64,000 nucleotides of DNA from Zelopaecilomyces penicillatus (lineage: Eukaryota > Ascomycota > Sordariomycetes > Hypocreales > Pseudodiploosporaceae), in assembly GCA_005765155.1 (NCBI GenBank), contig VCCP01000003.1:5518001-5582000 (forward strand), given 5' to 3'. Made by a program: the position numbers and the translations under genes. The notes under the pieces were generated by a model, which saw only the letters and a program-made list of their open reading frames with translations, had not been told where the DNA came from and ran no database searches. Every line of letters begins with the position of its first letter. Position 1 is the stretch's first letter. Of the stretch, positions 12,313 to 23,114 are shown piece by piece.

Positions 12313-13929
12313 ATGTCGACACCTCCCCCCCAAGAGGTGACCGTCGCCTCCCTCCCCACCCTCCTCGAAAACGACAACAAGGTCAAACTCGCTGGCCTCG
12401 ACGTCGACGGCATCCTGCGCGGCAAGCTCGTCTCAAAAAAGAAGTTCTTATCCATTGCCTCCGAGGGCTTCGGCTTCTGCTCTGTCATCTTCGGCTGGGA
12501 CATGCACGACAAGACATACCTGCGCGAGCTCAAAATCTCAAACGCTGAGAACGGCTACCATGATCTCCTCGCCATTCCGGATCTTTCTTCCTTTCGCCGT
12601 ATCCCCTGGGAGGATAACGTGCCGTTTTTCCTTGTTAGCTTTCTTGATCCTGATACTCGGAAACCCATCTGTGCTTGTCCGAGGGGTTTGTTAAAGACGC
12701 AGCTGGAGCGTCTGAATGGCGATGGCTATGGTGCCATGGCTGGAGGTTTGTTCCCCTTTTGTTACCCTTTCTTTACTTACTCCTCACTCGTCCAACCCTT
12801 TCAGCAACACCATGACGAATGTCCACTCAAAATTGACCAAATCCCACAGCCGAATACGAGTTCTACACCTTCCAGACCCCCGACTCTGAATCCTCTCCCG
12901 CCGCTTTCCTCCAACAGAACCCTACTCACCAACTCCCTTCTCTCACCCAGGGCATGTTTGGCTACTCTCTCACCCGACCCGTCCATAACAAGGACTGGTA
13001 CTACGAAGTGTACGACACATGCGCCAACTTCTCATGCGACATTGAGGGCTGGCATACCGAGTCTGGCCCTGGTGTCTTTGAGGCCGCGCTCGAGTTTGGC
13101 GAGGTTGCGCAAATGGCAGACCGGGCTAGCATGTTCAAGTACGTCGTCAAGAGTGTCGGTGCCAAGCATCGCATCACTCCGTGCTTCATGGCAAAGCCCA
13201 AGCAGGGCCTTCCCGGCAACAGCGGACACATGCACATGTCTATTGTCGACAAGGACGGCAAGAACCTTTTCGCCAGAGAGACGCCCGACGAGAACGCCAA
13301 GTGGAAGGACATTGCCAATCTCTCAGATCTCGGGCGACACTTCCTCGCCGGCGTCCTTGTCGGCCTTCCGGACATCATGCCCATTCTCGCCCCGACAATC
13401 AACTCCTACAAGCGCCTGGTAGAGAACTTCTGGGCTCCCGTTACTGTCTCTTGGGGCCTCGAACACCGCGCCGCCTCCATCCGCCTCATCACCCCACCAA
13501 CGTCAAAGCCCTCTGCCACGCGCTTTGAGATCCGCGTACCTGGCGCCGACACCAACCCACACTTTGTCCTAGCCGCCATCCTCGGCTGCGGCTGGCGGGG
13601 CGTCGAGAAGAAGCTCGAGATCCCCTGTCCACCACTAGCCATGGGCCAGGACGTTGGCAGCTCCAACGACATGGGAGAGCGGCTGGCCAAGAGCCTCAGA
13701 GAGGCCACCGCCAGATTCATGGCCAAGGACAGCATTGCAAGGGAGGTGTTGGGCGATGATTTTGTAGAGCATTTTGGCGGGACCCGAGAGAACGAGGTCA
13801 GGCTGTATGACGAAGCTGTGACGGATTGGTAAGTTTTTGTTCATCATGTCCTGATGACGTTCCTTCCATCGACAAAAATAGAGGCTAACTAGAAACAGGG
13901 AAATGCAACGATATATCGAGACTGTATAA
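12313..13929 (+). CDS. Type-I glutamine-synthetase-like ligase (possible gamma-glutamylamine synthetase)
   Basis: A GS-fold ATP-dependent amide ligase. Exons are 12313-12745, 12850-13828 and 13899-13929 (the last codes only nine residues, ending RYIETV), for 480 aa. The N-terminal beta-grasp part (LDVDGILRGKLVSKKKFL) is followed by the catalytic domain: AEYEFYTF and DIEGWHTESGPGVFE (metal/Glu site), the ATP-binding stretch KPKQGLPGNSGHMHMS, NSYKRLVENFWAPVTVSWG, and RFEIRVPGADTNPHFVLAAILGCG. This is the bacterial-type (GSI) layout, unlike the short eukaryotic GSII that fungi use for ammonia assimilation. Known relatives act on polyamines or other amines, or make up the C-terminal half of FluG. 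No amidohydrolase half is present, so it is not full-length FluG. The true substrate cannot be read from the sequence. Confidence 0.8.
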
Positions 13930-14150
13930 TGATGGAGAGGGTGGGTATAAGAGAGAGGATGCAAACTCGCTCCTCCCTGTAGATGGTAGAATTTGTGCTT
14001 TCAAGCCTGCAGCCTGCGCAGAGCAGCATCTCTACGTAGCTTATGATTTAAATGATTAATTTATACAAATGTAACACGTGTGTCATGGTCGCATAATCCC
14101 ACATGATGAAGAAAAGAAAGTTCGCTTCGCCGATTTGGAGAGATACCCAG

Positions 14151-15970
14151 TCACTCATTCGGTTTGCCCTGCGGCATGCCTCCCACGCCGAGTGGCTTCT
14201 TGCCCGTGATGAAGGTTCTGTAAATGTACGGTTAGCATCTCTCTGCGGCTTTCTTGCCATGCTTTCTAGGCCGAAGGGGGAGCTGTGGGGGAAGACTCAC
14301 ACTTTGACGCAACTTCGTAGTAGCGGGTTCCTCATGTCAGCGACCACGCGGTCTAGCAGTTCGCGCGTTTTGTCTTCTTCCCAGCCTTCGTTGCCAAACA
14401 TTCTCAGCGTCCAATGAGCGCAGCCTAATCATCACCAGGAAAGTTAGCACTTGTGGACCGATGAGAGGCACTGTGCGTGATGATTTGTTAAGAATAGACA
14501 AAGGAAAGGGGATGAAGGACGACTAGTTGGAAGGAATCCATAATGACGAAGAAATTATAGATTCCAAGGTAAGCAAAGATGGAGAGGAGGTCAGGGCAGA
14601 TAAAATCAACGAGGACAGGGGATGCACTTCTTGTAGAGGAATAAAATAGAAGAAAAAGACAGACAATCACACGGTTCAGATTGACAAAAGGAAATAGGGG
14701 AAACGTGACCCTCACCAGAGTCGAGCATCTTGCTAAGGATCTCGCCCTTTTTGCGCATGACGGGATCGCTCGACCAGTCTCTCACGGGCAGCCAGTCCGT
14801 CCGTTCCCGCACACTCGCGGCCCCAAGCTCCGTAAGCCAGGTAGCCACCTTGGGTGCCGGATCGAAGTCGATGCCCTGGCGGGCAGAGATCTCGGCGAAG
14901 TGGGTGCCGAACTCCAGACATGCGGCACCGACGGCTGCGCGGGGTTTCGCGGCGTCTTCAGGGCTTGGTGGTTCGTCTGGTTCTTGCTGCTGTTGCTGTG
15001 GTGTTTCTGCCTCCCGCTCCAGCTTCTGTTCCTTGTCTTCTTGCTGCTGCTGCTGCTGCTGCTGCGCATCGCAGCCTGCTTCCATCGTCACAGGATCCAC
15101 CCCAAAAAATAACGGCGTCGCCTCTGTAAACTCCAGCTGTCCACCGGGCTTGAGGTGCGCAAATGCTTGCTCCAGCAACCTCTTCCAGTCGCGGATCCCG
15201 CCTCCGACCAGGTTGCGCATATGGATAAAGTCGTACAGCCGCGGCGGCCAGGGTTCGGCGGCGTCGGCAATCTCAAACGTCAGGTTGGCGGGCACCTGCT
15301 TGGGCAAGTTGGCACTGCTGAGCTCGATGCCCAGGACGTCGACGAGAGGGTTGGAGCGTGCCATGGCCATGGCCCAGTGGCCTCCACCAGCGCCGACATC
15401 GAGTATGTGGAAAGGCGGCGGCGGTGGTTGATGGAGCGAAAAAGAGGAAGCTGAGGTCGAGGTTGTAGAGGAGGAGGGTGATGGTGGGACAACAGGGAGA
15501 GGCAGTTTGCTGTAGGTGAGGGCGCCACCGAGGCAGAGGCAAAAAAGCTCATGCTGATAGCCCTGGCGCGAGTTCTCGCATGCGTCGTTGGGTGTCACCA
15601 TGCGGCCAGAGCCGTGGTACATGTGGCCGTACTCATGGATCGGGGGGACCTGGTCCTCTGAGGCCGTTGAGTAGTTGGAGTCGGAATCGCTAGGCGTGGC
15701 GTCATCTTCATCTTCTTCCTCCTCATCATCGTCATCATCGCCCTCTTCCTCGCCCGCTTGTTTCCTCCCCTCCTCGTTTCGCTCCTTATCCTGCCCGTCG
15801 TCCTCGTCAGAACTTGAGGGCCCGTCCTCATCACCAGCCTTGTGCTGTTTCTGACCCGAGCCGTTCCTACGCGGCCGGTCTTTGGGTCTGGAGGATGCGC
15901 CGCCGTTGGCGCCTGCCAATACCGTAGCGGAGCCTGCAACACCAGCGGTGGCAGCCGTGTCTGGAGACAT
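14151..15970 (-). CDS. LaeA-like SAM-dependent methyltransferase
   Basis: A class-I SAM methyltransferase of the LaeA/TAM type; several fungal relatives influence secondary metabolism, but orthologues and paralogues cannot be told apart here. Exons are 15970-14716, 14424-14301 and 14217-14151, for 481 aa. Residues 1-100 are disordered and very acidic (runs of Asp/Glu at about 75-90). HEYGHMYHGSGRMVTPND resembles the family's pre-core segment. Motif I is ILDVGAGGGHWAMAMA (about 189-202), followed by VLGIELSS (acidic loop), FEIADAAEPWP, FIHMRNLVGG, DWKRLLEQAFAHLKPGGQLEFTE, and a C-terminal HWTLRMFGNEGW block in exon 2. A poly-Gln stretch from a CTG/CAG run (15036-15065) plus a second Gln/Glu-rich segment interrupts the region after the LKPGG motif, so the domain is longer than usual. 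The donor at 14715 (GTGAGG) is well placed; reading through it would give a spurious tail. Confidence 0.82.
15036..15065. repeat. CTG/CAG trinucleotide run encoding poly-Gln
   Basis: A near-perfect run of CTG triplets on the plus strand reads as eight or more consecutive Gln codons in the minus-strand methyltransferase. Such tracts are prone to length change by replication slippage. Confidence 0.85.
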
Positions 15971-18900
15971 CGTGCCTTTCCCGCTCCCCCCTCTTTGCCA
16001 GTCGTCTTATCTTGTCTCTCTTCTCTTTTCCTCTTTTTTCTCGCCGCTCTTGCCTCCCACCGTCCCAGCTAAACGCTTCCCCCCCCTCCGTTTCTCTTGG
16101 TCTTGGGATTTTCCGATTCGTTCCACTCCGCCGGCCCTTTTACCCGTCCCTTCTGCTTCCTCCTCCTCCTCTCTGACGTGGATTGTGTTTCCTGTTTTTT
16201 TCTTTTCTATCCTATCACTTGTTTTTGGGGGTCTTCCGTTCTTTCGCGTATCCTCAAATACATAGACCGACCCTACGAGTGTCGCGTTTCGTTGCAGAGC
16301 TGTGCCTCTTTTTGGCAGAAGCACCCCCCTTTTTTTCTTTCCTTAACCGGAGGCGGCTGGTCTTTGTCTCGACGAGAAATGGTCCACGCATGCGAAGTAG
16401 GGCTAGGGGGAGTGGTTGATTGATTGATCGAAGGCCCAGGATGGCGTTGCCCCACGTGGGCAGTGTACAAGGGGCGGGTACAGCGCAACGTGTTTTTTTC
16501 TTTTAATATAAAAAGAGAAATATCAAGTGGGGGGGCGCGGTTTGAGAATGAGAGGGAATACGAAATTGTCCAAACGGCAGAAGAGTATTTTGATAGGTTG
16601 TCTTGCGCAGACGGAGGGTATCAAAGAGTTACATCCGCTGATATGGGGGATGGATTGGCGAGGGAAGGTGGGGGAGAGATGCACTGGTGATCAGATATGC
16701 GCGCACACTGACGCGGAACAAAAGGGCCGGCCGCGTCCGCCCCTCCTCTCCGTCTCTCCGTTTCCAGTGTGTGGCAGAAACGGGGGGATCTTGGACCAGG
16801 AATAGGAAGAGAAGAAAAAACGACGGTTCTCTCTTGGTCAAGGGCCAATGCGCCCAGCTCCCGCCGTCTTTCCCATCAGAGGGTGGTGGCTTGGAGGGCG
16901 GGTTTGGGGGCATGAAAAATGCATGTTTGGTTTGGATGTGGTGGTGCAACACTGCTGTGGGTAGCTGGAAGTTCACTCGCCTAGCCAGCTAGACGCGTTG
17001 TCCAACGGCATCTCTAGGGACGCTAACGACAAGATGGGCAAGTTTTAGTGCTTGTCGAGACCCCGAAACAAGGCTGTGGGTACTCCATACACCACTGTAC
17101 ACCGCTGTGCGCCGCTGTGGGTGGGCAATCTCTACGTGGACTGCATAGGTAAGCCAGAGAAGCACTGCAGCCCAATAAAAATAGATCCATGGATGCCCTG
17201 TACCTCAGTACCACACTATGCCCGCGCATCGTTGCATCATTGTGCCAGATATTTACCTGGATGACAGGCGATCTTTTACTCTGCTACCAACACCACGCAG
17301 GGGCAAAGAGAGATGGTCAACGCGGTAGATTCAAAGCTTCAAAGCCTGTTGGTTTGTTGCCTTGGCATTATCGTCAAAACGCTTCTTCATAGCGCTGTGC
17401 GGATGTACCATCCACCTCCCCCCAGGCCTGTCAAGCTGGGCCAGGGTTTTGTTTGTGCAGGGTTGTGCAGCAAGCCACCCGCCTCGGAACCTTGACCACC
17501 AGCATCCGGCCGTCCTCCCATCCTGGTACGCCATTAATATGCACCCACTAAAAGGGGGCAAGTCCTGTACTGTCCTGTACTGTTACAGCGTCAATACAGT
17601 ACAGGGTTGGTTATATCAAAATCAAGATAAGAAGGTCCCAATCATTTCATCGTTTAAATCCCTTACAGATACACCTAGATCCCTACTTACAACTACGCCC
17701 ATCACATCATAATACTGTCTGTTATAGAGCACTTGGAACGGAGTATAGATGGAAAATCTGAATTGCTGCACCAAAGATCAAAGACATCATCACTACCAAC
17801 CACCCCGTTGGGTTCCCGCCCATGTCTCTCCCCTCGGGACCGAGAGAAAGAAATTGAAACGATTGATTGAAGTTGTCTTAACAGTTGTGGTGTTTATCCT
17901 GACGGAAAAAAGGAAAACAGGAGCCAAAAAAAAAAGGAGCACACACAACCCACTGCAAGTAAGCGCAACAACAACCAACCAACCAACACCAAAGCTTCTT
18001 GGTTTACGTCTTGCAGCCAACCAACCCAATGGTTTGGCTTTTATTGTACGTATTGCGTGTACCATTGATATGATGGTATCCTTTTCTTCTATTACACGCA
18101 CAGCACCGCGGGAACATACTGGGAACCGGTATCTTCAATTTCGTAAAGGTCATTCATTACATTGATTACCTAGGACGTATGCCATATGTGACAAAATACA
18201 CCTCGCACAGCCGTGTATACACCAAGCCCTCTTACATAAACCTATAAAATAATCAAGATAAAAGCCACCACCGCCCTGAGATGCCATTATTCGACTCCAA
18301 TTCCTCCCATTGCTGTTGTTGGTCCTGGTCCTGCAGGTACACACCGAAATTTGTCCGCGTTAATACCCAACATCCCTCGGCATGCCTACTCTCCCCTTTT
18401 TTTCGTTTTTTGTTCAAAACGTACAATAACCAACTCCACAGCTCTCTCTCTCTCTCTATGCGCCCGACCAGACTGCATCTTCGGATGCGAACCACCCAAC
18501 CAAACCACAGTAATGAGAATGTACCTACGTCAAAATGTACTCCCGTACCAAACTCAGGTTAGTAATGAATCATCAAAGACATCCCCCCCTCAGGTCCCCG
18601 CCCACGCCGCATTCCGAAGTCACCGCCCCAGCTCCACTCCCATTGCGGTGTTGCCCCAGATCATTTGTATCGATACATCATCCTCTCCGCCATCCACATG
18701 CAACATCTACAGACTTTACTTCTGTACTCCAAAGCAGGTAGGTACTTTTCCCCCTAAAAGACAGCAATGCAATATCTCATGTCTCATCGCAAAGCCCGCC
18801 CCCATCATCACCGTCACCTTACACACATAGGTACGTACACGTACCAAAAATAAAAATAAAAAAAGGTCAACCCCAATTCATCGTGGGGATTGGATAGATT

Positions 18901-20391
18901 GGTCACCGACCCCGACGCTCCCGGGCCGCGGTTCTGGCCAAAAACCTGAGACACTTCAATCAAGACAACACACATTTTACCCACTAGCTGGACAAGTAAA
19001 GCCCCAAAATATCACACAAGTCTCATCTTTCATTCAGTCAGCTAAAGCTAATCGGTCATATGTCGCGAACGTGTCAAACCCGTATCTCCGCCCTGCTCCC
19101 TCGTCCTCGTTCCATCCTGGCCTTGGCGCGCCCGGTTCACTCATAAACCACCCACCAAAAACACGCGTGTCTTACACCACCACCACCCCAAGTACGGATA
19201 GCGCCCTCCATTGTGTGTTATCCATTCTGTTTAGGCGGCAACGGGCAGCTGATGAAGAAACAAGGGGTCCTGCCCTACAATAGCTAGGCACATCTGAGTA
19301 GCTTCTCCTGTCATGTAGCCCCCCCCCCTGCGCCTTACCAATTGCCGACTGTGATCTCGAATCCACCCCCATTGGAACCCCAGTCCGCCTGAATGCCGCA
19401 GCAATCACCTCACAGGTGTTCCTCTTTTCGACCCATTGTGTCTCTCCCCTTTGCATGTAAAGCACAGGTATCCTCTCTACTGAATGGACCGCGCCTCCCC
19501 TTGCGTACAAGATGTCGCATTTCTGTTCGCGGACGAACCACTGCTCAGCTGTGTAGCGATGAATGTAACAAGATTCACCAGCACCACCGGCACCACCGGC
19601 ATGGGTGTTCACATGGTGTTGGTTATAGAAAGAAGAAAGTTTAGACAGAAGGAAGAAAGGAAGGCTCGCTCATTTACCAATTCAACATCACAAACACACG
19701 GCTTCATATTCCTAAAGAGAACAAAATCTTATCGCAATTAATGCCTAAACGCCGATGCTATGACGTATAAGCTCTGCTCTGTCAGTCCGTCCGTCCGTCC
19801 TGGAGTCTCCTCTCCACGGTCTTAGCCCAAGCCCATCCTCTCTACTAATGCTCGGAAAATGCTCCGCTCTCGGCCGACAATCGGCTTCAATCCAAACGGG
19901 AATAGAAAATTACATCAGTCAGGCCCCGCCTTTCTTATGAGTTCGTGAAACAAAAAGTCATGAAAGACGCTATCAAACAAACCCCACAGCCGCAGCCCGC
20001 AAAGCAAACCGCCGTCCGCGGGCCCAAGTAACCGCCCCAAATGCAGCCCAACATTACTCGGTATCAAGAAAAAAGTCGTGTCTCATGTGGTAGAGAGAGT
20101 CTTCTCTACCGACAAAGGGGCTTTCCATCTCTCCCTCTCTTTCGTACGCGCCCTCTGGGCTACTCCCCATCTTAGTATTTTGGTCTATCCTGAAGCCCTT
20201 GTCATTTTGCCGTCGTCAGCCGTAGTAGCATCCCCAGGTTCATGCCTATATGTCGTGCAATTTGAATCGTCCCGTCCTTGTTCTACTTTCTCATCCAAAA
20301 CGCATTTTGACCTCCAATTACACCATTGGATCATCTGAAAAGTAACCTCATGAATATGCCCTTTTCAGCTGTAGGGACGCGTCGTACCATT
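15971..20391. other. Gene-poor interval (4.4 kb)
   Basis: No supported gene. The left side (15971-16350) is the promoter/leader of the methyltransferase, and the right end would include the 3' UTR of the otubain gene. Short reading frames are compositionally unremarkable; the 146-codon minus-strand frame at 19172-19612 has no recognisable motif. A palindromic cluster lies at 17564-17605 and a TAGGTAC motif at 18737-18747. TAAAAATAAAAATAAA-type A/T tracts occur at 18846-18864. Confidence 0.5.
17564..17605. repeat. Direct plus inverted repeat of CCTGTACTGT
   Basis: The 10-mer CCTGTACTGT occurs at 17564-17573 and again at 17574-17583, followed by its perfect inverse at 17596-17605. The second copy and the inverse form a 10-bp stem with a 12-nt loop. 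It lies in non-coding DNA; the role is unknown. Confidence 0.8.
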
Positions 20392-22704
20392 TCAAGAGTC
20401 TTTCCTGGATTTTCTTCTCCCTCCTATCCGCCCATCGACATGATCGTCTTCAGGGGTCCACTCCTCAGGGTGGAAATCCGGGTTCCCATAATGGGCTCGG
20501 TTCCATACGCTGTTTTTAAAGGTGTTTGTCGTGACCTGGAATGTGGGCTCAGGGAAATTACTCTTGCATTCCTCGTATTCAAGCTGAACAGGACTGAATC
20601 GTATGTGATAGCCTGATGAAGGTGCGAGGCCGGAGTTTTGAACCATGGCCGCAGCCGTGGCGGTATGGGGGCCACCAAGAACTGATGCACCAGCCATCGA
20701 GGGGCTAGGAGTCATCGGAGTGCTTGGAGTAGGCGGAGGCGGTGGCTGCGCTGCAATTATGGGTGGCGGATGTGATGCCTGCGGTGATGACTGCGCCGGG
20801 AGGCCATCAGGAAAATGTGATAGCCATGGGCTGTGTTGCTGTGAGGGCACAAACGATTCGGTTACTGGACTTGCTGCCGAGAGAGGCGGTGAGGCAAGGG
20901 GTGAGATTCCTGATATCCCCGTAGGATTGAAGCCAGGGATCATGGCAAGGGCACTAAAGTCAGCAGTCGCAAAGGTTCCTAGGTTGCTGTGCGAACTGGA
21001 AATGGCCGTGTTGGTAGAGAAGCTCGAAACACGGTTGACCTGCATTGTGATGGGGTTGACCGGGAGAGCAACGGGCATCCGAGCAGAAGGTGACGGGGGT
21101 GGCGTGAGGTATAGGATATCGTAGTGATCTGGTCGATACAGCAGGTGTATCATGGACCCCAGGGTCGCCACATCCTGGCTGTTGGCTTCTTCTGGAAATC
21201 GGTATCGGTTGACTTGGTTGCCAGGGCTGCGATCGAGGTAGGCGATTTCCAGAACAAAATTAATGGGTTTGAGCAGTATATTGGACAGACCAATGATGCC
21301 AAGGTGCTCAATCTCACGGTTGACAAGCTCGATAGATTGGCTGCAGTAAGTCTGAATACCGAGACCGTCTGGAACAAAGGGGTCGTATGTGACAGCGTGA
21401 GCCTTGAGGTAAGTAGCTGCCAGCAGACGAAAGTAGTAGATGAGACTGCCCTCGACAGATTTGTCGTTCCAACGTTGAAGCAGGAGTATGTGTGCGACTG
21501 CAGGGTTGCTCACGTTGGCAGCCAAATCTCGCAGCAATCCAATGGCTTCGTCTTCCCAATCCTCAAAATAGGAGTAGCCGCCGATATTAACGAGCATGTG
21601 TCGAAGGCTCATGAGACGCGCCACCTCACCCTCAATCTGGTCCTGGTCTCCTGTTTCAATAAGTTTTTCAAAATATGAAAATCCGATTGCTGTATTTCAA
21701 AAAGAGAAGGGCAATCCCCCGCATTATTGTTAGCCATGCTCCTGATGTTTGTCTATAGATGGCTGTGTATGAGGGAGGGTCTGCCCATCAACCAGGGACT
21801 TACCTCGCCAACCACAGTTACCATCGCCTTGAATCGGCCGGTAATGTGAGTAGGTCTGTGGCAACGCCTGCGGATTTACAACATTAGCATTGAATACAAC
21901 CATCGATGGCGGCTTCACATTCCACCATTTTGCTCCTCCATAGTTTAGGGGGGGGGGACCAACAATGGTCTTCTCGACATAAGTCTGGTCGGCTTTGGCA
22001 TACTCATGAGTAATGACTTCGCTCGGTGTCCTGTCGCCTACGAGTGGGCCCTGTAGATTATCGCACTAGGTTAGCATGGGACATGTCTCGTCATTGGCTA
22101 CACAACGCCAGTGTGAGGGTAGCTTGTCTCCTGAGGGGGCCAGAGGCCACAGAAGAAAATTGCAGCATGCGTTGAATAGGATTGATTCTGAGGGCACTTC
22201 ATCGTAGCCTGTCTGGAGACTAACCTCGAGCACCGGCTGGTAGTCCTGAGCGGCGGCTTGCTGGGCCGCCAAGGTGTGCGGGTTTTGGTCCTGTCCATCC
22301 ATCTTGATCAAGGCGTCGCTGCTCTGTCGGTGTGGATGGCGGGGTTGGTGTAGGTGAGTGTTGATTTGTCGCTGGTGGTGTTGCTGCTGCTGCAGGTGTA
22401 TCTGCTGTTGGGCGGCTTGGTGCTGATGGTGTTGCTGATGGTGCTGCTGCTGCTGCTGTTGTCGCTGCTGCTCATCGATTCTCTGCTGGGCAAGTGATGA
22501 TGACCCCGTTGACGGAGACGACGATGGTTGTGAAGCGTAGCGTGAACAAGAGCCGCCAAGGCCGCCGGGACCGCCAGTCCCTCCAAGCCCAGTTCCCCCG
22601 GCGCCAGGTGGGAAGAGGAAGCCAATGTCGTGGGTTGCACCTAGGCCATAGGAAGGAGTTGCGAAGCAGGAGGCGGCGAACGGTGTGGGTTGAGGCTGGA
22701 ACAT
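20392..22704 (-). CDS. Otubain-family (peptidase C65) deubiquitinase with poly-Gln N-terminus
   Basis: A cysteine protease of the otubain (OTU) class that removes ubiquitin from proteins. Exons are 22704-22225, 22050-21804 and 21689-20392, for 674 aa. The catalytic segment RPIQGDGNCGWR carries the DGNC motif (residues 236-239, nucleophile Cys 239) and spans the exon 2/3 junction into AIGFSYFEKLIE. The catalytic His is in YRPDHYDILY (about residue 431). Residues 1-160 are low complexity (Gly, Ser, then Gln/His runs). The last 230 residues are Pro/Ser-rich and end with a highly charged tail (GGRRKSRKDS). The frame stays open upstream to an ATG at 23223, but that extension is repetitive (from a GA microsatellite), so I prefer MFQPQPTPFAA at 22704. 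A ten-C run codes three Pro residues at about 21949-21958. Family known; targets unknown. Confidence 0.85.
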
Positions 22705-23082
22705 GCCTCGAGGACTCGCGGGTGAAGAGCTAAGAATAAATTGAGAAGTGGAAAAAAATGTTGGAGGTTGCAATGTGTTGCGGATGCCCCCCTGCTCTGT
22801 GGGTGGCGAGCGTGCTGGAAGGTTCAGTGTATCCGTGGTGCGGCAGCAGCAGTCGCTGTACTGCTCTCTTGGTTTGCAGCGGGTGGCGGGATCAGTGGGG
22901 GTGTAGCCGTGATATGGTCGTGTTGCCAGTGGGTAACGGGAGTAGTAGCGGCAGTAGCAGTAATCAGCAGTGGCCGGGACGTTCTGATCATTACCTTGGT
23001 AGTGATGTGAGTGATGTGAATGAGGAGACGCCGAGGACGCGAGGGTGGGAGGTCTAATGCTGTTGATATTGATCTGCCTCAC

Positions 23083-23108
<26 letters not shown>
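23083..23108. repeat. (GA)n microsatellite
   Basis: About thirteen GA units just upstream of the preferred otubain start. On the minus strand it reads as an alternating Ser-Leu stretch if the upstream ATG at 23223 were used, which argues against that start. Confidence 0.85.

Positions 23109-23114
<6 letters not shown>

Noticed and set aside
14730..15431. 233-codon plus-strand frame with poly-Cys
   Set aside because: Shadow of the methyltransferase; the Cys run is only the reverse reading of the Gln codons.
19172..19612. 146-codon minus-strand frame
   Set aside because: The composition looked partly coding, but there is no motif, no splice partner and no context; kept out of the gene list.
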